The position numbers and the translations under genes are program-made. DNA of 64,000 nt from Salinispora fenicalii (GTDB lineage Bacteria > Actinomycetota > Actinomycetes > Mycobacteriales > Micromonosporaceae). The DNA is taken from positions 1 through 64,000 of the forward strand of contig NZ_AZWQ01000028.1 in the NCBI RefSeq assembly GCF_000514815.1, written 5' to 3'. This document shows, one piece after another, positions 23,966 to 32,003 of the stretch; position 1 is the stretch's first letter, and every line of letters starts with the position of its first letter. Under the pieces are notes generated by a model. It was given only the letters and a program-made list of their open reading frames with translations. It did no database searches and was not told the origin of the DNA.

Positions 23966-25174
23966 GTGGCCCCCGACACCGCGGAACTGCGCGCCCGACT
24001 CGACCGCGCGACCGCCCACCTCGACCCGCCGTACGCGGTAGTTGATCTCCGGGCGTTCGACGCCAACGCCACCGCCCTCGCCGAGCGCGCCCGCGGTAAG
24101 CCGGTCCGCCTGGCCAGCAAGTCGGTACGCTGCCGGACACTGATCTCCCGGGCCCTGGCAACCCCCGGCTGGGCGGGCGTGTTGGCGTTCACCCTCGCCG
24201 AGGCGCTCTGGCTGGTCCGCCGCGGGATCACCGACGACGTGGTGGTGGCGTACCCCGCGACCGACCGGGCCGCCCTCGCCGAACTGGCTGGTGACCCGGC
24301 GCTCGCCACCGCGGTGACCCTGATGATCGACGATCCCGCTCAGCTCGATCTGGTGGACGCCGTCCGCGCCCCAGGTCGCCGACCCGAGCTGCGGGTCTGC
24401 CTGGACCTCGACGCCTCCTGGCGACCGCTGGGTGGGCGGCTGCACCTCGGGGTGCGCCGCTCGCCGGTGCATGATCCACGGGCGGCCGGCGCGCTCGCCG
24501 CCACCATCGCCAACCGACCGGGATTCCGGCTGGTCGGACTGATGGCGTACGAGGCGCAGATCGCCGGAATGGGTGACGCACCGCCGGGGCGGGCGCTGCT
24601 CGGCGCGGCGATCCGACTCGTTCAGCGCGGGTCGTACCGGGAGCTGCTGGCCCGCCGAAGTGCGGCGGTGGCAGCGGTCCGTGAACACGCCGAACTGGAG
24701 TTCGTCAACGGTGGCGGCACCGGCAGCCTGGCCGTCACCAGCGCCGACCCCGCGGTCACCGAGGTCGCCGCGGGCTCCGGGCTGTACGGACCAACGCTCT
24801 TCGACACCTACCGGGCTTGGCGCCCGGCCCCCGCCGCCTTCTTCGCCTGCGCGGTGGCCCGCCGGCCAGCGCCCGGCTACGCCACCGTGCTCGGCGGTGG
24901 CTGGATCGCCTCGGGGCCGGCCGAACGCAGTCGCCTCCCCCGCCCGGTCCTCCCGGCCGGCCTCCGGTTGGTCGGCGCGGAGGGCGCTGGCGAGGTGCAG
25001 ACTCCGCTGACCGGCCGCGCCGCCGACACGCTCCGGATCGGCGACCGGGTCTGGTTCCGGCACGCCAAGGCCGGCGAGCTCGCCGAACACGTCAACGAGC
25101 TCCATCTGGTGGAGTCGGAGACCGTCGGGACGGCCGCCGCCTCGTACCGCGGTGAGGGGTGGGCCTTCCTCTGA
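23966..25174 (+). CDS. PLP-dependent alanine racemase/D-threonine aldolase-fold enzyme (amino acid deaminase type)
   Basis: 402 residues. The N-terminal TIM-barrel domain starts with PYAVVDLRAFDANA and carries the PLP lysine in VRLASKSVRCR (residues about 45-55). It continues with LRVCLDLDASW and LVGLMAYEAQIAGMGD. FVNGGGTGSLAVT is a phosphate-binding loop. The C-terminal DSD1-like beta domain has WFRHAKAGELAEH, with the His and Ala-Lys region that in D-threonine aldolase and D-serine dehydratase relatives binds metal. It should act on a D-amino or hydroxy-amino acid, but which one is open. The frame runs back to 23894, and the GTG at 23966 fits the leaderless box. A terminator follows. Confidence 0.8.
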   Translation: MAPDTAELRARLDRATAHLDPPYAVVDLRAFDANATALAERARGKPVRLASKSVRCRTLISRALATPGWAGVLAFTLAEALWLVRRGITDDVVVAYPATDRAALAELAGDPALATAVTLMIDDPAQLDLVDAVRAPGRRPELRVCLDLDASWRPLGGRLHLGVRRSPVHDPRAAGALAATIANRPGFRLVGLMAYEAQIAGMGDAPPGRALLGAAIRLVQRGSYRELLARRSAAVAAVREHAELEFVNGGGTGSLAVTSADPAVTEVAAGSGLYGPTLFDTYRAWRPAPAAFFACAVARRPAPGYATVLGGGWIASGPAERSRLPRPVLPAGLRLVGAEGAGEVQTPLTGRAADTLRIGDRVWFRHAKAGELAEHVNELHLVESETVGTAAASYRGEGWAFL

Positions 25175-25202
25175 GGGGGCCGCACCACCGACGCCGGGGC
25201 CG

Positions 25203-25248
25203 GAGCCCGCCGCCCGGACCGGCTACGGACGATCCGGGCGGCGGGCTC
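25203..25248. terminator. Bidirectional hairpin terminator
   Basis: GAGCCCGCCGCCCGGA (25203-25218) and TCCGGGCGGCGGGCTC (25233-25248) form a perfect 16-bp stem between two convergent genes. Confidence 0.8.
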
Positions 25249-25251
25249 TGA

Positions 25252-25923
25252 TCAGGCTGGCTGGGCGGCCTCCACCGGCCGGTCCACGCCCCCCCGAGCG
25301 TCAACCTGGCGGTACAGGTACTCCCGAATCAAGGCCTTCGCCTCGACCAGCACCCGGTCATCGCCCTCCTGCCGCCGGCGGAACGCCAGCTTTATGAGCG
25401 CATCAGCGCCCTCGACCGCGATCTCGAGATGGAACTGGAGCTCCGGGACGTCGGTGAGTCCGAAGCGCTCGGTGAGGACGCGGGCCAGCTGATCCGCGAT
25501 CACCCCGTTGTTGTCCCGCTGCTCATCGAGCAGGTGCAGGTCGACCACGTCGCCGAAGTGCAGGGTACGAAACCCGGGAACGGTGCGGTGCATCGTGATG
25601 TACTCGTCGATCGCCGCGTCAACCCCATCCCACCAGTGGGTCAGGTCGTTCGAGGCGAACCTCTCGTCGAGCCGCTGGAGATAGGACTCCATCGTGCGCA
25701 GGGTCAACGCCTGCACGATCGCCCGCTTGTCCGGGAAGAACTGATAGACCGACCCAATCGCCACCTCGGCGCGCTCGGCGAGCAGCGTCGTGGTCAGCCC
25801 CTCGTACCCCACCTCGTCGACGAGCTCCGCACAGGCGTCCAGCATTCGCTGGACGCGAGCGACACTTCGACCCTGCACCGGTACGCGGCGCAGCGGCCCG
25901 GTCGTGGCGGCTGGTGTAGACAC
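25252..25923 (-). CDS. TetR-family transcriptional regulator
   Basis: 223 residues. The N-terminal HTH reads VARVQRMLDACAELVDEVGYEGLTT, then LLAERAEVAIGSVYQFFPDK (residues about 22-65), a typical TetR DNA-binding domain. A helical ligand-binding domain to the C-terminus follows, with HFGDVVDLHLLDEQ. The GTG at 25923 follows GGGGGGTGGCGA; the frame itself is open to 25959. It is divergent from the lactone oxidase gene at 26068, with a perfect 19-bp palindrome in between, so it probably represses that gene and perhaps itself. The ligand is unknown. Confidence 0.88.
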   Translation of the reverse strand: MSTPAATTGPLRRVPVQGRSVARVQRMLDACAELVDEVGYEGLTTTLLAERAEVAIGSVYQFFPDKRAIVQALTLRTMESYLQRLDERFASNDLTHWWDGVDAAIDEYITMHRTVPGFRTLHFGDVVDLHLLDEQRDNNGVIADQLARVLTERFGLTDVPELQFHLEIAVEGADALIKLAFRRRQEGDDRVLVEAKALIREYLYRQVDARGGVDRPVEAAQPA

Positions 25924-26030
25924 TCGCCACCCCCCTTCGACGGATGAACATATCTGCACGTCACGAGTCCGTGACTACCGGTACAACGAGCGGAACTCGA
26001 TTGCGGTATTTACCAGGCACAACGTTCCTG

Positions 26031-26049
26031 ATATGAAGTCACTTCATAT
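26031..26049. promoter_or_regulatory. Palindromic operator between TetR and lactone oxidase genes
   Basis: ATATGAAGT-C-ACTTCATAT is a perfect palindrome with 9-bp arms around one base, 18 bases before the ATG at 26068. Its size, symmetry and place fit a TetR operator. It is A+T-rich compared with everything around it. Confidence 0.75.
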
Positions 26050-26067
26050 TCACTTCGAGGAGCGTCC

Positions 26068-27384
26068 ATGGTCGCTACCAAAGGCTCCGTCAGTGCCTGG
26101 TCCAACTGGGCCGGCAATCAGCATGGCACCGCCACCAGCGTGCTACGCCCCACCTCAAGCGCCGAAATCGCGAATGCGGTCCGGGCCGCCGTAACAACCG
26201 GAGAGCGGATCCGCCCGGTCGGCAGCGGCCACTCCTTCACCCCCGTCGCCCTAACCGACGATGGTCATCGGATGGAGCTGACGGGCCTGGCCGACGAGGT
26301 GCGGGTCGACCTCGACCGCCGGCTGGTCACGGTACCCGCCGGCACCACGCTGCGCACCCTCAACCGACTGCTCGCCGGATACGGCCTGGCCCTGCCCAAC
26401 CTCGGTGACATCGACGCGCAGACCGTAGCCGGCGCGATCTCGACCGGCACCCACGGCACCGGCACCCAGTACGGTTGCCTATCCACCTTCGTCACTGCAC
26501 TCACCCTGGTCACCGGCGTCGGCGAGGTGCTGCACTGCTCCGCCGACGAACACCCGGATGTCTTCGCCGCCGCCCGGGTCTCACTCGGTGCCCTCGGCGT
26601 CCTGGTTGACGTCACCCTGAGCTGCGTGGACGCATTCGTGCTGCACGCCCACGAGCGTCCCGCCCCGCTGGCCGGAGTGCTGGCCGAGTTGCCCGAGCTG
26701 GTAGAACGGCACGACCACGTCGAGTTCTACTGGTTCCCCTACACCGATCGGGTCCAGGTCAAGAGCAACGACCGGGTGCCCGTGAACGATCGCCCGCTGC
26801 CGCACTGGCACCGCTGGCTCAACGACGAGTTCCTGTCCAACACGGTTCTCGCCGGGGCCTGCCGGCTCGGCCGGGCCGTACCGGCACTCGCCCCCAGCAT
26901 CAGCTCCGTCGCCGCGCGGGTGCTCACCGAACGCCGCTACACCGGCCCCTCCGACGCGGTCTTCTGTAGCCCACGTCGGGTCCGCTTCGTCGAGATGGAG
27001 TACGCGCTGCCCCGCGAGGCCCTAGCCCCGGCTCTGGCCGACCTACGTCGGATCGTGGACCGGCTGCCGGTCAAAGTCCTCTTCCCGGTCGAGGTCCGGT
27101 TCAGTGCCGCCGACGATGTCTGGCTCTCGCACGGCTACGGCCGGGACTCCGCGTACCTCGCCGTCCACCAGTACGTGGGGATGCCGTACGAGCCGTACTT
27201 CCGCGCCTTCGAAGAGCTGGCCGAAGGGCTTGGTGGCCGGCCGCACTGGGGCAAGCTGCACTGGCGCGACGCAGCCTCCCTGGCCCCCGCCTACCCCAAG
27301 TGGGACAGCTTCCAGGCTGTCCGCGACCGGCTCGACCCACACCGGGTGTTCGCCAGCGAACACCTGTCCCGCGTTCTCGGCTGA
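26068..27384 (+). CDS. FAD-linked D-arabinono-1,4-lactone oxidase family protein
   Basis: 438 residues. The FAD-binding domain (PCMH type) has IRPVGSGHSFTPVALTD, the strand ELTGLADEVRVDLDRRLVTV with VPAGTTLRTLNRLL, and LPNLGDIDAQTVAGAISTGTHGTG. The C-terminal cap domain has PVEVRFSAADDVWLSH, CSPRRVRFVEMEYALPRE and the closing PHWGKLHW. These are hallmarks of aldonolactone oxidoreductases, which oxidise sugar lactones (such as L-gulono- or D-arabinono-lactone) to ascorbate-like products. In actinomycetes the physiological substrate is often unsettled. The site GAGGAGCGTCC precedes the ATG. Control by the divergent TetR gene is likely. Confidence 0.88.
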   Translation: MVATKGSVSAWSNWAGNQHGTATSVLRPTSSAEIANAVRAAVTTGERIRPVGSGHSFTPVALTDDGHRMELTGLADEVRVDLDRRLVTVPAGTTLRTLNRLLAGYGLALPNLGDIDAQTVAGAISTGTHGTGTQYGCLSTFVTALTLVTGVGEVLHCSADEHPDVFAAARVSLGALGVLVDVTLSCVDAFVLHAHERPAPLAGVLAELPELVERHDHVEFYWFPYTDRVQVKSNDRVPVNDRPLPHWHRWLNDEFLSNTVLAGACRLGRAVPALAPSISSVAARVLTERRYTGPSDAVFCSPRRVRFVEMEYALPREALAPALADLRRIVDRLPVKVLFPVEVRFSAADDVWLSHGYGRDSAYLAVHQYVGMPYEPYFRAFEELAEGLGGRPHWGKLHWRDAASLAPAYPKWDSFQAVRDRLDPHRVFASEHLSRVLG

Positions 27385-27502
27385 TCGCACCCGACCCGAC
27401 CCGCCTCGGCTGACCGCATCCCGGGCGCCCGTCCCGCCGCCTCGGCTGACCGCACCCCCGGCCCCTCCCGCCGCCTTGGCTGACGGCGGGCCGGAGGATG
27501 CG

Positions 27503-30325
27503 TCACTCGGCCGCGCTGCCCGCCCGCTTCGGCTTCGCCTGCTTGGCCGCGGTGCTCTTCGCCGTCGCCGTCTTTTTGGCCGCCTTGGTCGCCGCGGCGG
27601 TCTTCTTCGTCGCCGCAGCTTTCTTGGCCGGCGTCGCCTTCTTGGCCGGCGCGGCCTTCTTGGCCGCCTTCTTCCGCGGCGCCGGGCCCTTCGCCCGCTT
27701 CTCGGCGAGCATCTCCGACGCCTGCTCCAGGCTCAACGCCTCCGGCGTCTGCCCCCGCCGCAACGAGGCGTTGGTCTCCCCATCGGTCACGTACGGTCCG
27801 AACCGGCCGTCCTTAATGACCAGCGGCTTCTCCGTCAACGGGTCGGCGCCCAACTCCCGCAGCGGCGGCGCGGGAGCCCGACGCTGCCGGGTCTTCGGGG
27901 CGGCCAGCAGCGCCAGCGCCTCGTCCAGCGTGACCGTGAACATCTGCTCTTCGGACTCCAGCGACCGGAACTCCTCGCCCCGCTTCACGTACGGGCCGTA
28001 GCGGCCGTTGTTGGCGAAGACCTCGTTGCCCTCCGGGTCAACGCCGACCAGCCGAGGCAGGCTCAACAGCCGCAGCGCCTCGCCGAGGGTGAGGGCGTCC
28101 GGCGACTGGGAACGCAGCAGGGACGACTTGCGCTCCCCACTGGCAACATAGGGGCCGAACCGACCAGACTTGAGCAGAATCGGCTCGCCGGTGGCCGGGT
28201 CCTCTCCGAGCTTGCGCTCACCGCCGCCACCGAGGAACAGCTCGTGCACCTTCTCCGGGGTCAACTCATCGGGGGCCAGCCCCTCCGGAATCGGAGCCCG
28301 ATCGCCCTGACCAGCGCCCTCCTCACCGTCGGCGGCGGCGGCCGCTTCCCCCGGCAACTCCCGCTGCAGGTACGGCCCGTAACGGCCCACCCGGACGACG
28401 ACCGGCCGCCCGTCCTCATCAGTGAAGAGCGGAATCGAGTTGACGCTCCGCGCGTCGATCTCGCTCAGGTTCTCGGTGACCAGCTTCTTCAGCCCACCGG
28501 AGCGGGCAATGTCCTGGTCCCCGGCGCCGTTGGTGGTGCCGAAGTAGAACGCGGTGAGGAAGTCCACCGCCGCGTGGTCGCCACCGGCGATCTCGTCCAG
28601 CTCGTTCTCCATGCTGGCGGTGAAGCCATAGTCGATCAGGCGCGGGTAGTGCCGCTCCATCAGCCCGACCACGGCGAAGGCCAGGAACGACGGGATCATC
28701 GCCTGGCCACGCTTGACGACATACCCCCGGTCCTGGATGGTCTGCATGATCGACGCGTAGGTGGAGGGGCGGCCGATGCCCAGCTCCTCCAGCGCCTTGA
28801 CCAGGGACGCCTCGGTGTAGCGGGCGGGCGGCTGGGTGTGATGCCCCTGCGCGGCGAGTTGCTCGCCGGTGAGCGGCTGGTCCTTCACCAACGTCGGCAA
28901 GCGCCGCTCGGCATCCTCTGCCTCGGCGTTCTCGTCGTCGCTGGACTCCACGTAGGCACGGAGGAAACCCGGGTCGGTGATGGTTTTTCCGGAGGCGCCG
29001 AAGTCCGCCTCCTCACCGGCCGCCGTGACGGCACGGATCCGCACCGAGACGCTGGAACCCACGGCATCGGTCATCTGCGACGCGATGGTGCGCCGCCAGA
29101 TCAGCTCGTAGAGCTTGTACTCCTCAACCGACAGCTCGTTGCGCAGCTCACCAGGAGTGCGGAAGGTGTCACCCGCGGGGCGGATCGCCTCATGCGCCTC
29201 CTGCGCGTTCTTCACCTTGCCGGTGTAGCGACGCGGCTCCGGCGGAACGCTACGTTCCCCGTACAGCTCGACGATCTGCTGCCGAGCCGCGGTGATGGCG
29301 GTCTCCGACAGGTTCACCGAGTCGGTACGCATATAGGTGATGTAGCCGTTCTCATAGAGCCGCTGCGCGGTGCGCATCGTCTGCTGCGAGGAGAAGCGCA
29401 GCTTGCGGGCCGACTCCTGCTGCAGCGTCGACGTGATGAACGGCGCGTACGGGCGGCGACGGTACGGCTTCTCCTCGACCCGGGTGACCGTGAACGGCCG
29501 ATCCGCCAGCCGGGCAGCCAGCCCCTGGGCCCCACCCTCGTCCAGGTGCACCACGCCGGCGCCGGGGCGGACCCGCCCGGTGGTCGGCTCGAAGTCCTTG
29601 CCAGTAGCGATCCGGTCACCGTTGAGCGCGACCAGGGTGGCGTTGAAGGTCCGGGGTCCCTCGCCGGGCTGTTCGGCGGCGAGCGTGGCGAGGATGTCCC
29701 AGTACTCGGCGGTGCGGAACGCCATCCGCTGCCGCTCCCGCTCGACCACGATACGAGTCGCCACCGACTGCACCCGGCCCGCCGAGAGCTTCGGCATGAC
29801 CTTCTTCCACAGCACCGGGGACACCTCGTAGCCGTACAACCGGTCGAGGATGCGACGGGCCTCCTGGGCATCAACCAGATCACGGTCGATCTCCCGCGGA
29901 TTCGCCACAGCGGCCCGGATCGCCGCTTTGGTGATCTCGTGGAAGACCATCCGCTTGACCGGAACCTTCGGCTTGAGCGTCTCCACCAGGTGCCAGGCGA
30001 TCGCCTCGCCCTCCCGGTCCTCATCCGTTGCCAGGAGGATCTCGTCAACCTCCCGGGCCAGCTTGGTCAACTTGCTGATCTGCTGCCGGCGGTCGGACGA
30101 GACGACGTAGAGGGCGTGGAAGCCGTTGTCGACATCGACGCCGAGCCGGGCCCACGACTCACCCTTGTACTTCGCCGGCACATCGGCGGCGTTCCGCGGC
30201 AGGTCGCGGACGTGCCCGAAACTGGCCTCCACGACGTACCCCGGGCCGAGGTAGCCCGAGATCGTCTTGGCCTTCGCCGGGGACTCGACGATGACCAGGC
30301 GGGTGGTTCCAGCATTGCTCGGCAC
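27503..30325 (-). CDS. topA: DNA topoisomerase I
   Basis: 940 residues. The Toprim domain starts with LVIVESPAKAKTI and has ATDEDREGEAIAWHL. The catalytic tyrosine is in ENGYITYMRTDSVNLS near residue 325. The core is followed by four C-terminal modules, each with a GRYGPY or GRFGPYV motif, and a Lys/Ala-rich tail (residues about 880-935, repeated KKAAP/AKKA). Such tails are known in actinobacterial TopA and bind DNA. It relaxes negative supercoils by single-strand passage. I chose the GTG at 30325, which has GGAGAGA just before it, over the in-frame start at 30343. It is a single gene. Confidence 0.95.
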   Translation of the reverse strand: MPSNAGTTRLVIVESPAKAKTISGYLGPGYVVEASFGHVRDLPRNAADVPAKYKGESWARLGVDVDNGFHALYVVSSDRRQQISKLTKLAREVDEILLATDEDREGEAIAWHLVETLKPKVPVKRMVFHEITKAAIRAAVANPREIDRDLVDAQEARRILDRLYGYEVSPVLWKKVMPKLSAGRVQSVATRIVVERERQRMAFRTAEYWDILATLAAEQPGEGPRTFNATLVALNGDRIATGKDFEPTTGRVRPGAGVVHLDEGGAQGLAARLADRPFTVTRVEEKPYRRRPYAPFITSTLQQESARKLRFSSQQTMRTAQRLYENGYITYMRTDSVNLSETAITAARQQIVELYGERSVPPEPRRYTGKVKNAQEAHEAIRPAGDTFRTPGELRNELSVEEYKLYELIWRRTIASQMTDAVGSSVSVRIRAVTAAGEEADFGASGKTITDPGFLRAYVESSDDENAEAEDAERRLPTLVKDQPLTGEQLAAQGHHTQPPARYTEASLVKALEELGIGRPSTYASIMQTIQDRGYVVKRGQAMIPSFLAFAVVGLMERHYPRLIDYGFTASMENELDEIAGGDHAAVDFLTAFYFGTTNGAGDQDIARSGGLKKLVTENLSEIDARSVNSIPLFTDEDGRPVVVRVGRYGPYLQRELPGEAAAAADGEEGAGQGDRAPIPEGLAPDELTPEKVHELFLGGGGERKLGEDPATGEPILLKSGRFGPYVASGERKSSLLRSQSPDALTLGEALRLLSLPRLVGVDPEGNEVFANNGRYGPYVKRGEEFRSLESEEQMFTVTLDEALALLAAPKTRQRRAPAPPLRELGADPLTEKPLVIKDGRFGPYVTDGETNASLRRGQTPEALSLEQASEMLAEKRAKGPAPRKKAAKKAAPAKKATPAKKAAATKKTAAATKAAKKTATAKSTAAKQAKPKRAGSAAE

Positions 30326-30618
30326 GTCTCTCTCCGACCTCACTTCCGCATCACGACCGCTGTGGCGCCCGGTACGAGGCGCATTGACCCCGCCGATACC
30401 CCAACAGTCCGGATGTCCAACGTAACGCGTCGTCCGGGATTCCGGTTTCGTGGGCGACCAACACCGGAGGGACCCGACCCGGCGTCACCGTACACTGCCC
30501 GTAGACCTGACCACCGCTTCCCGTGACGAACAGGACCCAACGCACCCGGTCGGGGCAGCGGTGTCATCGGGGGAAGCCGCCGCGCGATCCATCCGACGCC
30601 GCAGTCGTGTCCCGCTGT

Positions 30619-31332
30619 TCAACCGCGGTGCGGCCAGGCCGCACGGGGCACGGTCGGGGGCGGGTCGCCGACCAGTTCGGCGAAGCGGTTCAGCAGTCGG
30701 CGTCCGGTGATCCGGTAGGCCGGGCCATCCGGGCCCGGTTCCGGCACCGCGGGCAACCCCACCGCGGCGAGCGCCGCCCCCACCGGCACCACCCGCTGGT
30801 CGGCGGCCGGCCCAAGGCGAAGCAGGACATCGGAGTCGGCCATTGAACCGGCCGCGACGAGCCACAGCCGTAACCCTCGCCCATCCAGATAGAAAGCGTC
30901 GGGGGGGCGCTTCGCCGGGCCCTGCAGCCACGCCGCAACGAGCGGCTTCAGCACCCTCGTGTACGCCGTCCGCACGGTGTGCCGTCCACCGCCCACCGCC
31001 GCCCAACTCGTGGGGAGGCGTCGCGCCTCCAACTCGGCGACCAGCACGTGCACCCGCCAGGCATCGTCAACCACCACGGCCAGGCGGGCGGTACCCCCCA
31101 TTACGGAGACCTCGGCGGGCCCGGCCAGCAGGCCGGCCAGGTCGGCGACGGCGGGTTCAGCGGCCTCGGCGCCGAAGAAGGCGAGCTGACGACCCGCGTC
31201 GTTGGTTCGGCCGGCGGCCATCCCCCGACGCGCTGTCCGGTCGGTGTCGCCTCGGGTGGCGGGCGGGGCCAGCTCGGGCGCCGGGAATAGCCCCGGCGCC
31301 GCCTCCCCGTCCACCGGCCCGGTCAACGGCAC
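30619..31332 (-). CDS. Conserved hypothetical protein next to a lipoprotein
   Basis: 237 residues with a Pro/Ala-rich first 50, a soluble middle (GRQLAFFGAEAAEPAVADLAG) and VRTAYTRVLKPLVAAW, then YLDGRGLRLWLVAAG. No membrane segment or known catalytic motif is apparent. I do not recognise a characterised family, although the even codon use and the coupling to the lipoprotein gene indicate a real gene. Its GTG lies within the end of the upstream gene (10-base overlap), so the two proteins may act together. Confidence 0.65.
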   Translation of the reverse strand: MPLTGPVDGEAAPGLFPAPELAPPATRGDTDRTARRGMAAGRTNDAGRQLAFFGAEAAEPAVADLAGLLAGPAEVSVMGGTARLAVVVDDAWRVHVLVAELEARRLPTSWAAVGGGRHTVRTAYTRVLKPLVAAWLQGPAKRPPDAFYLDGRGLRLWLVAAGSMADSDVLLRLGPAADQRVVPVGAALAAVGLPAVPEPGPDGPAYRITGRRLLNRFAELVGDPPPTVPRAAWPHRG

Positions 31333-31859
31333 TCGGAGACCTCGGCGAAGGCGCGTCTCAGCTCCTCCGAGTTGAGGTTACTGGCGTCCAACGCGCTGGC
31401 CTCGTACTCCTGGTTCAGGGTCTGGACCGCATCCCGCACCCCGTCGTAGAAGACCGGGGGCTGGCTCGTGCTGAGGCGGTCGATCGAGTCCCGGGCCGTG
31501 GAGTACGCGTCCCGCATCTGCGCCAGCGACGTGCGGAATCTCGCGGACACCTCGGCGCCCTGCTCCGCATTGGGGACGCCGGCCTGCTCTACCCGACGCC
31601 GCGCCGTCTCGCTGGCCCGCGCCGCCCCGTCGAAGAGCCGCACGAGGTTCTCCTTGGCCTGAGCCGGACTAGTCTGGGCAGTCATCTGCTGGTCGGTACT
31701 ACTGGTGAGCTTCCTGATCTCAGCTCGCCAGGGGGTCAGGGCGGAGCAGACCGAGGTCGCCCACGCCCCGGGACTCGGCCCACCTCCGCACCCGGCGGTC
31801 AGGACAACCGTAGCCAGCATCGCCGCCAGCCTTCCGGCTGCCGCCCGGCACACACGCAT
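31323..31859 (-). CDS. Putative secreted lipoprotein
   Basis: 178 residues. The signal peptide AAMLATVVLTAGC gives a lipobox (LTAGC) with Cys at about residue 24, so the mature protein should be lipid-anchored outside the membrane. The rest is mostly helical, with regular Ala/Glu/Arg spacing (ARASETARRRVEQAG, RFRTSLAQMRDAYSTARDS) and two further Cys (near residue 38 and at the end). The helical pattern suggests a bundle. No family is recognised. It leads a two-gene unit with 30619-31332. Confidence 0.75.
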   Translation of the reverse strand: MRVCRAAAGRLAAMLATVVLTAGCGGGPSPGAWATSVCSALTPWRAEIRKLTSSTDQQMTAQTSPAQAKENLVRLFDGAARASETARRRVEQAGVPNAEQGAEVSARFRTSLAQMRDAYSTARDSIDRLSTSQPPVFYDGVRDAVQTLNQEYEASALDASNLNSEELRRAFAEVSECR

Positions 31860-31942
31860 GCGTTGCAGCGTACGGTGTCGCGCTGCGTTGTACTGCGATC
31901 AGGTTCGCCGGACGCAGACGCGCCGGCCCGACCGCAGCTTTC

Positions 31943-31988
31943 CGCACCCGCCGCCCTCCCGACGTGGGCCGGGAGGGCGGCGGGTGCG
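31943..31988. terminator. Hairpin terminator downstream of hppA
   Basis: An 18-bp perfect inverted repeat starting CGCACCCGCC and ending GGCGGGTGCG (31943-31960 with 31971-31988) around a 10-base loop, 15 bases after the hppA stop codon. Confidence 0.8.
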
Positions 31989-32003
31989 CTGCGGTGCGGA
32001 CTG

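Noticed and set aside
27104..30526. Very long open frame (over 1100 codons) on the plus strand
   Set aside because: It lies wholly opposite topA and the end of the lactone oxidase gene. High G+C keeps the antisense frame open, and the sequence has no domain and an Arg/Leu/Gly-heavy composition.
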